From CAWAMR01 sp963783095 (GTDB taxonomy: Bacteria > Planctomycetota > Planctomycetia > Gemmatales > Gemmataceae): a DNA stretch of 64,000 bases. Under the pieces are notes generated by a model. It saw only the letters and a program-made list of their open reading frames with translations. It did not search any database and was not told where the DNA came from. Position 1 is the stretch's first letter. Each line of letters starts with the position of its first letter. The position numbers were made by a program, and so were the translations under genes. Location of the stretch: the NCBI GenBank assembly GCA_963783095.1, contig CAWAMR010000008.1, forward strand, positions 434,001 to 498,000. The letters run 5' to 3'. Below are positions 39,357-48,981 of the stretch, piece by piece.

Positions 39357-40843
39357 TCAGAATTTCATGAGGACGTTAAGCGCCAGTGAGAGCTGGTCGC
39401 GCACGTTGTGGTCGGCTCCGAAGGCTGGGTTAGAGGCGTGGTCGTATCGCACTTCTGGGCGGAACTCAATCCAGTTGTAGGGGTGGTAATTGACGCCGTA
39501 CGTCATCTCGAAGTAGTTCGTGTTGGGCACGCCGTAGCCGCCTGCGTAATTCAGTCCGTCCACATCCTTGTACCACTCGAACCGCGTGTTGAAGTCGAGC
39601 AATTTCGTGAGATGATAGCCAATATAGGTGTAAACGGTGTAGGCGCGCTCCAGATAGCCTGTGGGAACGGGGGCGTTGACCGGCCCACCTCCGTACACCA
39701 TTTGAAAGTTGACGAGCTGGTAAAGGCGATCGGTCCAGTTGTGCGAGATACCCGTCTCGACGACGGTGGTGGATCGGCCGCTGTCCAGCGAGGTCGGACC
39801 CGTCAACACCGTCACCCAGGTCTTGGTCCGCTTCGCTTCCGGATCGAGCCAGTACACAATTTGGGTGAGGTAATCCACATCGTTACCAATCTGTGCGAAG
39901 AAGGTGCCCCAGCCCAACTCGAATCCATTGTACCAGCTCAATTGCTTGGTGATGTGCCATGTGGCCGATGCCCCGGTGAACCGGCCCTCTTCCAGATTGA
40001 ACCAGCCGTAGTCCGATGAGCCAAACATCCGCTGCCAGCCGAGGCGCGCCCATCGGGCCGAGCACGCTGGTCTGCCGCCCGGCCTTGACGTCCACACCGC
40101 CGTCGGTCAAGATCGACAAGTGCCCCGTCAGGTTCAGGTCGGTAAACTCCTGGCTCGAAGCGCGGGTCAGGGTTCGTGACCCAGCCCCGGCTCGGATTGA
40201 TGACGGCCGCATCAGCCCCTCCGAAGTAGATGACGTTGAAGCCCCAGGACCAGTCGTTTGGGTCGAGAGGCCGGGACAGGACAAAGCCGAGTTCCCGTCC
40301 CAGGAACTCGTCGCCGAAGCGGTTCATCATCGGGGCGACAGTGGTAAGCCCAGGCCCACTCGAGCGGTAAGTGTAATCGGTCTCGAGCCAGCCGTTCATC
40401 TTGATCTTCGACTCGGCCGCATTGTCTCCGAAGAGGAGTGATTCGAGTATCCCGACCTGGCCCAGTGGGGTCGGACCGTAATCGGGGGCGGCGCTATGAA
40501 GCCGTACGCTTTCCACCTGCGGGACGTCGTGCCCCACGATGTCGCGCGGCTGGAGGCCCTGGGCTGGGTTTGGGTTCCCCCGCGATGAAGGAGTAACAGG
40601 CTGCGCGGGAGACACAGGCTCTGAGGGAGAGACCGGGTTCGTCTCCGGCACGGGCTGATTCTGCGAATCGGGTGTTACCGGGGCCGGATCAGGCACCACC
40701 AGATCTGCCGGAAGTCGCGAAACGGGGCCTGTTGCCGGGGGTTGCGAAGCCGGCGCGGTCGGTGTAGACAATTGCGCGAAGAGTGAGGAGGTTACTCCCA
40801 GACAGATGAGGAAACTGCCTATTCCCCGGACTTGACACATCAC
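39357..40843 (-). CDS. BBP2-like (OmpL-type) outer-membrane porin 1, two frameshifts
   Basis: This is about 495 residues: a signal peptide (GSFLICLGVTSSLFAQ), a proline-rich linker of about 80 residues, then a beta-barrel. Barrel strands include MNGWLETDYTYRSSG, ELGFVLSRPLDPNDWSWGF, WFNLEEGRFTGASATWH, YHLTKLLDFNTRFEWYKD and the terminal LALNVLMKF ending in phenylalanine, as outer-membrane barrels do. Frames change near 40155 and 40045, linking QEFTDLNLTGHLSIL and GGVDVKAGRQTSVLGPM. It sits beside a second porin and the urea transporter, so urea passage is a reasonable inference. Confidence 0.75.
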
Positions 40844-41081
40844 GGCAGAAGCCTCCTATCTTACTTCTTGGAATTGGGTGACCGGGTGAATCGCGAAGGT
40901 CGGAGAACTGGAATTCATTCGTCAGATGGTGTAATCGACTGCCCAAGAGTGGAGACTTGATGTATTTGACGTGAATTATCAAACGGTAGTCTGGGCAATT
41001 TTCCTTGTGAGAGAAAAAGGGGAGACGACAAGATTTTGAAGTCGGAAATCTCCGCCCACTTTTCTTCATCCACGGAGCAGA

Positions 41082-42227
41082 TCACCAGCGAATGACAGCG
41101 TTGATCAACGCCTGGAAAAGCACGGCCCGTCCTGCGAATGGATGAGAGTCGCTATTGATGTCGACGCGCAGTTCCGGGCGAAGGAGAAGGGCTGGAACGG
41201 GGGAATAGTTGATCCCCGCAGTCAACGCCGAGTACAGGCCCGGGAAACCAGTACGTTGCCCTTGCTGATCGTCGAAAAACTCGACTCGCCCCACAATGGC
41301 GGTCTGTTCTGTGAGGGACTGCCGTACGTAGCCCTGAATGCCGTACCAGGTCGCCAGTCCAATTCCTGGTACGCCGTGCTGCCAAGCGTACAGGGCTTCG
41401 CCGCCGCAAATTCGGCCCTCGCTGAGGCGATAGGTCCAAACGAGATCGAGGTAGCTTTCCATGTTCGTCTGTTCGGCAACATTGTACTGGCCTGGCGTCA
41501 AGAGCACGTTGAATTGAACAGAACCAGAGCCGTCATCCGGCTTCCAGCGTGCCCCGCCGATGTAGCTTGCTCGGGCGGCAGGGCCGATGAAAACGTCGGG
41601 GCCAAGGATGATGCCGTTGGACACGGTCCACGTGTCGTTCAGGTCCAGCGACGTCATCGCGCCCGTATACGTGAATGGATCGTAGAAACCCGTGTAGCTG
41701 CGGCTGAACAGCATGTTATCGACACTGGCGATGCTGTCGATGCCGTACGGCGCGATGAATCGACCCACGCGAATCGTCATTCCGTCGGCGACCTCCGGAA
41801 GATGGGCTTCGCCATAAAACTGCGGTATGTCGAAGCCGTAGAGGTTTGGTTGACCGTTGTTGGCGGTGAGTTGGCTGTTGAAAAGTCCCTTGGCGAGACT
41901 GAAGCGATAATCGCTGCCGGGAACGATGCTATCGATACGGAAGCCGAATTCCGGCTCGTCGCTGTCCCGGTCGATCGGGCGATCGATGCGCAACCAGTTT
42001 TGCTGCAACAGGTATTGATTGGGCCGGAACGCGAGGCCGGTAACGAGATTTCCTTCGGTCTGTGTCGCGGCCGTGAAGGAATTGGACGTCCAACCGGAAA
42101 TGCTAATGCGTGAATAGTCCAGACAATAGCCGCAACTGGTTCCCTGAAGCGCCTGCATCAAGAGGGAAGGGTCTTGTTGAGGCTGGCCGAGGAGGAGAGC
42201 GATATTCGTGAGCACAACGTCCCACAT
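41082..42227 (-). CDS. BBP2-like outer-membrane porin 2
   Basis: This is a 381-residue intact frame. It has a short hydrophobic N-terminus (VVLTNIALLLGQPQQ) and barrel strands such as ISISGWTSNSFTAATQ, GFRIDSIVPGSDYRFSLAKG, MTIRVGRFIAPYGIDSIAS, VQFNVLLTPGQYNVAEQ, TAIVGRVEFFDD and the C-terminal FQALINAVIRW. It resembles the first porin and planctomycete DUF1597/BBP2 proteins. It is divergent from the urea transporter (42425), with the shared upstream region between them. The signal peptide is short, so the true start could lie slightly upstream. Confidence 0.75.
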   Translation of the reverse strand: MWDVVLTNIALLLGQPQQDPSLLMQALQGTSCGYCLDYSRISISGWTSNSFTAATQTEGNLVTGLAFRPNQYLLQQNWLRIDRPIDRDSDEPEFGFRIDSIVPGSDYRFSLAKGLFNSQLTANNGQPNLYGFDIPQFYGEAHLPEVADGMTIRVGRFIAPYGIDSIASVDNMLFSRSYTGFYDPFTYTGAMTSLDLNDTWTVSNGIILGPDVFIGPAARASYIGGARWKPDDGSGSVQFNVLLTPGQYNVAEQTNMESYLDLVWTYRLSEGRICGGEALYAWQHGVPGIGLATWYGIQGYVRQSLTEQTAIVGRVEFFDDQQGQRTGFPGLYSALTAGINYSPVPALLLRPELRVDINSDSHPFAGRAVLFQALINAVIRW

Positions 42228-42424
42228 CCATTCCTCCCTTTCCGGACCGCCAGTCTTATGTTTATCGGCAAGTTGTTCTTTTTGCCTTGAAGTGAAACCG
42301 TTTCTGAAGTGTTGGAGACTCTCAATAATTTCACAACAACTTTCCGCACAAGGGCTTGCCGAGGAAAACCCGCAGGCTACAACGGGAATGCTTTCTCAAT
42401 TCACGCAGCTACCACGAGACAGGA

Positions 42425-43314
42425 ATGACAGAACCGCGCGCTCCGGTTTTCCTGGTTTGGTGCAAGACAATTCTTCGCGGAATTGGCCAGGTTATTTTCC
42501 AGGGCCACGCGTGGACGGGAGCGTTTTTCCTGGCAGGGATTGCCGTCGCTTCACCCATCATGGCTGGTGGAGCGCTGCTTGGCTCGGCCATCGGGCCGCC
42601 CTGGCGACTCTACTGAAATTTGATCGGCGCGAAATTGAAGACGGCATTCACGGGTTCAACCCGACACTGGTGGGCGTTGCCGTGCTTTTCTTTCTCGACC
42701 CTGGCCAGATTCTTGTTTGGATACTGCTGATCGTCGGTTGTCTCGCGGCCACGATCGTCTGCTACTTGATGCGGCGATTCCTAAAGTTCCCAAGTTACAC
42801 GGCCCCGTTCGTCGTGAGTACGTGGATTTTGTTCCTGACGGCGCACCGGCTGATGGGACCGTCCATCGATCATCCAGCCAGGACCGCTCCGACCGATTTC
42901 ACCCCGCACACTTTCATTGGAAAGGTGTCAGCCGGTGAAGCAGAAGTGATGTTCGGCGCAAACGCGCTGACCGGGTTCCTGTTTGTGGTCGGTGTTGCGA
43001 TCAGCAACTGGCGACACGCCGTCATTCTGTTCCTCGGTTCGTTGGTGGGAACGCTGGCAGCGATTTATCACAATGATCCCCAAGGGAGCATCCAGATCGG
43101 TATCTACGGATACAATTCCGCTCTGGCAGCGGTTGCCGTTTATTTATGGCGTGCGTCCCTCTTGTACCCAATACTGGCAGCACTTGTGGCCGTCCCATTG
43201 ACGGAGTTTTTTCCCAAGGGCTTAGGCATTCCGGCTCTAACCGCCCCGTTTGTGGTATCGGCTTGGATTCTGATTGCGCTCGGCCGGCTCGAAACGTATT
43301 TTTGCACGGATTAG
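42425..43314 (+). CDS. Urea transporter (UT family), one frameshift
   Basis: This is an inner-membrane channel of about 296 residues. The first part (MTEPRAPVFLVWCKTILRGIGQVIF, GHAWTGAFFLAGIAVASPIMAGGALLGSAIG) joins ALATLLKFDRREIEDGIHGFN. The break is at about 42593-42596, where GGG should be GGGG. Two-fold internal repeat signatures are SYTAPFVVSTWILFL and LTAPFVVSAWILIAL, and ANALTGFLFVVGVAISN is typical. It lets urea pass the inner membrane down its gradient. It begins the urease locus, 63 bases before ureA, and GACAGGA precedes its ATG. Confidence 0.88.
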
Positions 43315-43377
43315 CGAAAGCGCTTAAGATTGAGTCCGGTGGATTCTCTACAAATTCAACTGTTGGAGGAGTCCTCA

Positions 43378-43679
43378 ATGCATCTGACACCCCGAGAGAT
43401 CGAGAAGGTCCTGATCTACTCTCTTGCAGAAGTTGCGCTCAAGCGGCAGGGGAAGGGCCTGAAGCTGAACCATCCCGAGACAGTCGCCATCATCAGCGCC
43501 GCCGCCATGGACGGGGCGCGCGGGCAAGACGCTCGAAGAAGTCATGAAGATTGCGGCTACGGTCCTGACGCGCAAAAGACGTCATGGACGGAGTCGCCGA
43601 GATGATTCCATTTGTGCAGATCGAGGCGGTCTTCACCGACGGCAGTCGATTGATCACGGTCCACGAACCGATCAAATGA
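43378..43679 (+). CDS. ureA: Urease subunit gamma, two frameshifts
   Basis: This is a subunit of about 100 residues: MHLTPREIEKVLIYSLAEVALKR, LNHPETVAIISAAAMDGARG, then KTLEEVMKIAATVLTRK and DVMDGVAEMIPFVQIEAVF, ending TVHEPIK. Two one-base insertions, at GGG (43522-43524) and AAAA (43574-43577), break the frame; both lie in homopolymers. Restored, it matches UreA in length and content. It assembles with UreB and UreC into the nickel urease that hydrolyses urea to ammonia and carbamate. GGAGGA precedes the ATG. Confidence 0.93.
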
Positions 43680-43743
43680 TTCAGGCTCCACGGATTCCCT
43701 GGGAAAAGGTGAAGAAGCATTTTCATCATCCACGAGGTGCGTC

Positions 43744-44151
43744 ATGGCTAAGGTTGCAGCGAAAGTTCCGGTCGGCGGGCTTGTTCTGGCCAAGGGAGAC
43801 ATCGAGATCAATGCTGGCAGGCCGACGGTTACTCTCAAGGTGCGCAACACGGGCGATCGTCCCATTCAGGTCGGCTCGCACTATCACTTCTTCGAGGTCA
43901 ACCGAGCTCTCGAATTCGATCGCGCTGCGGCCTTCGGAATGCGCCTGGACATCCCGGCCACGACCGCCATCCGCTTTGAACCGGGCGACGAGAAGGAAGT
44001 GACCCTGGTTCCCATGGCGGGCAAACAACATGTGTACGGATTTGCCAATCTGGTGGATGGCTGGACCGGTGGGGCACCGACCACCTATCGGCCCAATTTT
44101 GCCAAAGCATTGAAGAACGCGCAAGAACAAGGATTCAAGTCCAGCAAGTAA
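43744..44151 (+). CDS. ureB: Urease subunit beta
   Basis: This is a 135-residue intact subunit. Motifs are GGLVLAKGDIEINAGRPTVTLKVRN, GDRPIQVGSHYHFFEVN, FDRAAAFGMRLDIPATTAIRFEPG and FANLVDGWTGG, all typical of UreB. The C-terminal 30 residues (YRPNFAKALKNAQEQGFKSSK) are longer than in minimal UreB. It lies 64 bases after ureA and 63 before ureC on the same strand, in one operon. It is structural; the active site is in UreC. Confidence 0.95.
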   Translation: MAKVAAKVPVGGLVLAKGDIEINAGRPTVTLKVRNTGDRPIQVGSHYHFFEVNRALEFDRAAAFGMRLDIPATTAIRFEPGDEKEVTLVPMAGKQHVYGFANLVDGWTGGAPTTYRPNFAKALKNAQEQGFKSSK

Positions 44152-44214
44152 GTAGTCGTCCCTTAAACGCATCAACACTGATTACTCAAGCCGCTTGGGA
44201 TAGGAGCGATCACC

Positions 44215-45933
44215 ATGTCCAAGATGAGCCGGAAGCAATATGCCGACCTTTATGGTCCGACGACGGGTGACAAGATTCGTCTCGCGGATACAGATCTGTA
44301 TATCGAAATCGAAAAAGATCTGCGCTCCTATGGTGATGAAGCCGTGTACGGCGGCGGCAAGACGTTGCGCGACGGCATGGGGTCGGACGGTACTCTGACC
44401 AGTGCCGCCGGCGCTCTCGATCTGGTTATTACCAACGCGATGATCGTGGACCCGCTACTCGGCGTCATCAAGGCCGACGTCGGCATCAAGAACGGCAAGA
44501 TCGTCGGCATTGGCCAGGCCGGCAACCCAGGCACCATGACGGGCGTGACGCCTGGCATGGCCGTCGGCCCCGCCACCGACGCCATTTCGGCGGAGCATCT
44601 CATTCTGACCACCGGCGGCATGGACGCCCATATCCATATGATCTGTCCGCAACAGGTTTATACCGCGTTGAGCAACGGAATCACCACTTTTTCCGGAGGC
44701 GGTGTCGGACCGACCGACGGCACCAACGGCACGACCATCACCTCGGGGCCGTGGAACCTCGAAATGATGTTCCGTGCCGTCGAGGCGTTGCCGATCAATT
44801 TCTTGTTCTTGGGCAAAGGCAATGCGTCAGGCAGGGCGTCGATTGTCGAGCAGATACTCGCGGGTGCTGCGGGTTTGAAGATTCACGAAGACTGGGGAAC
44901 CACCCCCGCCACTATCCGGCGGTCGCTGGAGGTCGCGGACGAATTCGACATCCAGGTCAGCATCCATACCGACACGCTCAATGAGTCGGGCTATGTCGAA
45001 GACACGATTGCCGCCTTCGACGGCCGAACCATTCACACTTTCCATACCGAAGGCGCAGGGGGCGGGCATGCTCCCGACATCATTAAGGTCGCGGGCGAAC
45101 CGAACGTGTTGCCCAGTTCGACCAATCCCACCTTGCCCTACGGCATCAATTCGGTGGCCGAGCTGTTCGACATGATCATGGTCTGCCACAACCTCAATCC
45201 CAAGATTCCGTCCGATGTCGCGTTCGCGGAGAGCCGGGTGCGTGCCGAGACGATCGCGGCCGAGAGCGTGTTGCACGACATGGGCGTCCTGTCAATGATC
45301 ACGAGCGATTCGCAGGCGATGGGCCGAGTCGGCGAGAACTGGCTGCGTGCGTTGCAAACGGCCGACTCGATGAAAAAGGCGCGCGGCAAGCTGCCGGAGG
45401 ATGCGCTGGGGAACGACAATTTCCGCGTCTTGCGGTTCATCGCCAAGGTCACGATTAACCCGGCCATCACCCAGGGCATCGGTCATGTGGTCGGCTCCAT
45501 CGCACCCGGCAAACTAGCCGATCTGGTTTTGTGGGAGCCGGCGTTTTTCGGTGCCAAGCCCAAGATGGTCATCAAGGGGGGCATGATTAACTGGTCCAAT
45601 ATGGGCGACCCAAATGCCTCCTTGCCGACGCCACAACCGACGATTTACCGTCCGATGTTTGGTGCTTTCGGATCGGCCATCGGCAAGACCTGCGTCAGCT
45701 TCATGTCCAAAGCAGGCTACGACCGCGGCCTCGCCCAGATGTATGGCTTGCAAAAAATGGTGATGCCCGTCTACGGCACCCGCACGCTGACGAAGCGTCA
45801 CATGGTTCGCAATTCCACACTTGCGAAGATCGACGTCGATCCGCAGACATTTGCCGTCAAGGTGGACGGCGTTCACGCCACCGCCCCGGCACCGAAGACG
45901 ATTGCTCTGAATCAACTATACTTTTTCAGCTAA
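44215..45933 (+). CDS. ureC: Urease subunit alpha (catalytic)
   Basis: This is a 572-residue intact subunit. Nickel ligands and active-site residues are in place: H139 and H141 (DAHIHM), the carbamylated lysine K222 (AGLKIHEDWG), H251 (SIHTDTLN), H277 (HTFHTEG), C325-H326 (MVCHNLNP, flap cysteine and catalytic histidine) and D366 (SDSQAMGRVGE). The usual His after that pair is Asn here, a tolerated change. AGGAG precedes the ATG. It hydrolyses urea in the cytoplasm and needs UreE, F, G and D for nickel insertion. Confidence 0.97.
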   Translation: MSKMSRKQYADLYGPTTGDKIRLADTDLYIEIEKDLRSYGDEAVYGGGKTLRDGMGSDGTLTSAAGALDLVITNAMIVDPLLGVIKADVGIKNGKIVGIGQAGNPGTMTGVTPGMAVGPATDAISAEHLILTTGGMDAHIHMICPQQVYTALSNGITTFSGGGVGPTDGTNGTTITSGPWNLEMMFRAVEALPINFLFLGKGNASGRASIVEQILAGAAGLKIHEDWGTTPATIRRSLEVADEFDIQVSIHTDTLNESGYVEDTIAAFDGRTIHTFHTEGAGGGHAPDIIKVAGEPNVLPSSTNPTLPYGINSVAELFDMIMVCHNLNPKIPSDVAFAESRVRAETIAAESVLHDMGVLSMITSDSQAMGRVGENWLRALQTADSMKKARGKLPEDALGNDNFRVLRFIAKVTINPAITQGIGHVVGSIAPGKLADLVLWEPAFFGAKPKMVIKGGMINWSNMGDPNASLPTPQPTIYRPMFGAFGSAIGKTCVSFMSKAGYDRGLAQMYGLQKMVMPVYGTRTLTKRHMVRNSTLAKIDVDPQTFAVKVDGVHATAPAPKTIALNQLYFFS

Positions 45934-45948
45934 GACCGGAGGTGCCAG

Positions 45949-46561
45949 ATGATCCTCGTCGAATCGATCGTCGGCAATATCAACGATGCAAACTGGAAGA
46001 AGCAGCTTGAAGGGGCCACGCTGGACTTTCTGAACCTCGATCAGTGGCAGGCGCAGAAAAATCGCTTTCGGCTGAGCAGTGACGCTGGTGCCGAACTCGC
46101 CATATCGCTGGACCGCAATAGCCATCTCCATGACGGCGACATCGTCGTGTGGGACGCCGTGATGCGCACGGCCGTCGTCGCCCGCATTCAGCTTCAAGAG
46201 GTGCTGGTCATCCAGTACTCCGGATTGCTGGCCCTGGCGCAAGATGCGCTCGGCGCAAACATGCTTCGAACTGGGGCATGCCCTGGGAAATCAACACTGG
46301 CCGGCCATCGTCAAAGGGACGAAAATCTTTGTACCGCTCACCGTCGATCGGAAGGTGATGGCGTCCGTCATGAAAACGCATGCGTTTGCCGGCATCACCT
46401 ACGAGTTTCTCCCCGGCACCGAAGTCATTCCCTTCCTCGCCCCGCACGAATCCAGACGTCTGTTCGGCGGTGCCAATGCGACGCCGCATTCGCACACCCA
46501 CGAACACGAATATGATCACGACCACGACCATGGTCACGGACAACATCACCACAATCATTGA
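45949..46561 (+). CDS. ureE: Urease accessory protein UreE, frameshifted, with histidine-rich tail
   Basis: This is a nickel chaperone of about 203 residues. The first frame reads MILVESIVGNIND...TLDFLNLDQWQAQKNRFRLSSD, LHDGDIVVWDAV. A one-base shift near 46260 joins LGAN to CFELGHALGNQHWPAIVKG, then KTHAFAGITYEFLPGTEVIP. The C-terminus is very His-rich (HSHTHEHEYDHDHDHGHGQH then HHNH), a metal-storage tail. UreE delivers nickel to UreG/UreF/UreD on apo-urease. It lies between ureC and ureF with short spacing. Confidence 0.92.
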
Positions 46562-46573
46562 GCAAACGACTCC

Positions 46574-47263
46574 GTGCCGACGATTCCTGAATTGATGAGG
46601 GTGTTGCAGTTTGGCGATTCGATGCTGCCCGTCGGTGCCTTTTCGTTTTCCAACGGAATCGAATCGGCCGTGCAGACGGGCATCGTCCACGACCTCGAGA
46701 CGCTGCGGCAGTTCGTGCAGACCGCTGTCGAACAGGCGGCAACCGGTGACGGCATCGCTGTGCTGGCAGCGCATCGCGCCGCTTGCGCCGCGGATTTTGC
46801 TCGAATTGTCGCCGCGGATCGAGCTGTCTTTCATCGGAAGTTGAACGAGGAAATGCGCACGATGTCCGTGCGCATGGGACGCAAGCTGGCGGAAATGACG
46901 GTGCATGTGATGACGGCACCGACGGTCAGCGCCTGGCTCGCCGCCATCAAAGCGCGCGAAACGCCGGGCACCTATCCGGTCGGCCAGGCGCTGGCATTCG
47001 CTGCTCTCGGACTGTCGGGAATGGACGCCTTTGCCGTTCACCAATATGGTGTCGCCACCATGATGTTGAGCGCAGCCCTCCGCGTCATGAAAATCAATTA
47101 CCTCGACGCACAGGCGATTCTGTTTGAGGTGAACGCTGCCGCCGAGGCAGCGTATGAGCGAATCGCGCAGTCGGCGCTGGAGGACATGTCCGCCTTCGCC
47201 CCCGTCATGGACGTTCTGGCGGCGGTTCACGTCAAGGCGACGATCCGCATGTTCATGAATTGA
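46574..47263 (+). CDS. ureF: Urease accessory protein UreF
   Basis: This is a 229-residue intact helical protein with GTG start at 46574, 12 bases after ureE. Motifs are LQFGDSMLPVGAFSFSNGIESAV (the UreF hallmark), TYPVGQALAFAALGL, AFAVHQYGVATMMLSAALRVMKI. UreF acts in a complex with UreD and UreG that activates urease, controlling UreG GTPase fidelity. Its stop TGA overlaps an alternative upstream TTG start of ureG. Confidence 0.93.
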   Translation: MPTIPELMRVLQFGDSMLPVGAFSFSNGIESAVQTGIVHDLETLRQFVQTAVEQAATGDGIAVLAAHRAACAADFARIVAADRAVFHRKLNEEMRTMSVRMGRKLAEMTVHVMTAPTVSAWLAAIKARETPGTYPVGQALAFAALGLSGMDAFAVHQYGVATMMLSAALRVMKINYLDAQAILFEVNAAAEAAYERIAQSALEDMSAFAPVMDVLAAVHVKATIRMFMN

Positions 47264-47280
47264 CAAGAGGAGCACCGCAC

Positions 47281-47919
47281 TTGAAAAAAATCACACGCAT
47301 CGGCGTCGGCGGCCCGGTTGGTTCCGGCAAAACCGCGCTCATCGAAGCGATCACTCCCTTGCTGATCGACATGGGGGTCCGCGTGCTCGTCATCACCAAC
47401 GACGTGGTGACGACGGAAGACGCCAAGCACGTTCAGCGCACCTTGCGCGGCATCCTGATCGAGGAACGCATCATTGGCGTCGAAACCGGTGCCTGCCCGC
47501 ACACCGCGGTGCGCGAAGATCCGAGCATGAACCTCGCCGCAGTCGAGGACATGGAAGCGCGTTTCCCCGACACCGACCTGGTGCTCATCGAAAGCGGGGG
47601 CGACAACCTCACTCTGACGTTCAGTCCCGCTCTCGTCGATTATTTCATCTACGTCATCGATGTTGCTGCCGGCGACAAAATTCCGCGCAAGAACGGCCCC
47701 GGAATCACGCAATCGGACATTCTGGTGATCAACAAGACCGACCTCGCACCATACGTCGGTGCCAGCCTCGAAGTGATGGACCACGATTCCCGGCTCATGC
47801 GCGGCAAAAAACCGTTCTTGTTCACCAACTGCAAGACCAACGAGGGGATCATTCCACTGGTGGAGTTGATCCGAGAGAACATCCTCTTCGATCTCGATCT
47901 GAAAGTATTGAAGAAATGA
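47281..47919 (+). CDS. ureG: Urease accessory GTPase UreG
   Basis: This is a GTPase of about 212 residues. Walker A is GVGGPVGSGKTALIEA, the metal motif is GACPHTA (Cys-Pro-His), and NKTDLAPY is the guanine-specificity motif. GTP hydrolysis drives nickel transfer to urease. The start is TTG 47281 with AGAGGAG well placed upstream; a TTG at 47260 would add seven unlikely residues. It overlaps ureD by four bases (ATGA). Confidence 0.94.
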   Translation: MKKITRIGVGGPVGSGKTALIEAITPLLIDMGVRVLVITNDVVTTEDAKHVQRTLRGILIEERIIGVETGACPHTAVREDPSMNLAAVEDMEARFPDTDLVLIESGGDNLTLTFSPALVDYFIYVIDVAAGDKIPRKNGPGITQSDILVINKTDLAPYVGASLEVMDHDSRLMRGKKPFLFTNCKTNEGIIPLVELIRENILFDLDLKVLKK

Positions 47920-48830
47920 GACCGCTGCACCTCGCGCCGGAGTTGGCGGGCTATCAAGATGAGCCGCCGCAACTCGCAACCGGATCGCCGGGCAAAGTCG
48001 CCCATTTGCGACTCGGTTTCGAGCGGCGCGGCGAGCGCTCCATCCTGGCCGATCTCGATCGCCGTGCTCCGCTCATCGTCCACCGCGCCATTTACTGGGA
48101 TGAAGAGATGCCGGACCTGCCATGCGTCTTCATCATCTCCAATGCCGGCGGGATTTTGCAAGGAGATCGCTACACGATCTCCATTGAGGTGGGGCCGGCC
48201 GCGCAGGCTCACGTCACGACGCAGTCGGCCACGAAAATTCATGAGATGGACGCGAATTACGCTTCTCAGCTTCAGGAAATTGTGCTGCACGAGAACGCCT
48301 ACCTGGAGTACCTGCCCGATCCGATCATACCCCATCGGCGCACGCGGTTTCTCACCCACACGCGAATCGCGATGGCACCGACGGCTACGTTGCTCTATGC
48401 TGAAATCTTGATGGCCGGCCGAAAGTACCATGGTGCCGGCGAGCTTTTTGAATACGACCTGTTCTCATCCACGGTCTGCGCAGCGCGGCCGGACGGAGCG
48501 GACCTTTTCACTGAGAAATTCATCGTGCGGCCCAGACGTCAGAAAGTTCGCGGAGTTGGCATGATGGGTGAATTCGACGTGTTCGGCAACGTGATTCTCC
48601 TCACGCCCAAGCAACACGCCGACCGGGTGTTCGAACAGATCCCCGCCGTGGTGAACCTGAACGAAAAATGGGCCGCGGGGGCTAGCCGACTGCCAAACGA
48701 TGCTGGCTTAATCTACAAAGTCGTCGGCATGGAAACCGCTCCAGTGCGGGCGAAGATTCGCGAATTCTGGTCCATCGTTCGGCCTATAGTCGTTGGAGCC
48801 CAGGTACCGCGAGAATTTGCGTGGCGTTGA
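47916..48830 (+). CDS. ureD: Urease accessory protein UreD
   Basis: This is a 304-residue intact protein. Motifs are GKVAHLRLGFERRGERSIL, CVFIISNAGGILQGDRYTISIEV, HVTTQSATKIHEMDANYASQ, NAYLEYLPDPIIPHRRTRF and FREEF-like C-terminal PREFAWR. UreD binds apo-urease as a scaffold for UreF and UreG. ATG overlaps the ureG stop, so translation is coupled. It ends the urease operon. Confidence 0.93.
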   Translation: MRPLHLAPELAGYQDEPPQLATGSPGKVAHLRLGFERRGERSILADLDRRAPLIVHRAIYWDEEMPDLPCVFIISNAGGILQGDRYTISIEVGPAAQAHVTTQSATKIHEMDANYASQLQEIVLHENAYLEYLPDPIIPHRRTRFLTHTRIAMAPTATLLYAEILMAGRKYHGAGELFEYDLFSSTVCAARPDGADLFTEKFIVRPRRQKVRGVGMMGEFDVFGNVILLTPKQHADRVFEQIPAVVNLNEKWAAGASRLPNDAGLIYKVVGMETAPVRAKIREFWSIVRPIVVGAQVPREFAWR

Positions 48831-48981
48831 TGCCCATTGGTATCAATGGCCGGCCATCTCCACACCATTCCAATGATCGTGAGCTTGACGGTTGCCACAA
48901 GCAGGCAAGAAATGCGTTCTGCGGGTTGATCACGAATCTTCGATGGTAGCATCCACCTGCGGGAGACATTGCAGTAAGTCT

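Noticed and set aside
41142..42113. Plus-strand open frame opposite porin 2
   Set aside because: Porin 2 has barrel strands and a porin-type C-terminus; the plus frame has no recognisable protein.
46208..47275. Minus-strand open frame (355 codons) opposite ureE and ureF
   Set aside because: Antisense to clear urease accessory genes.
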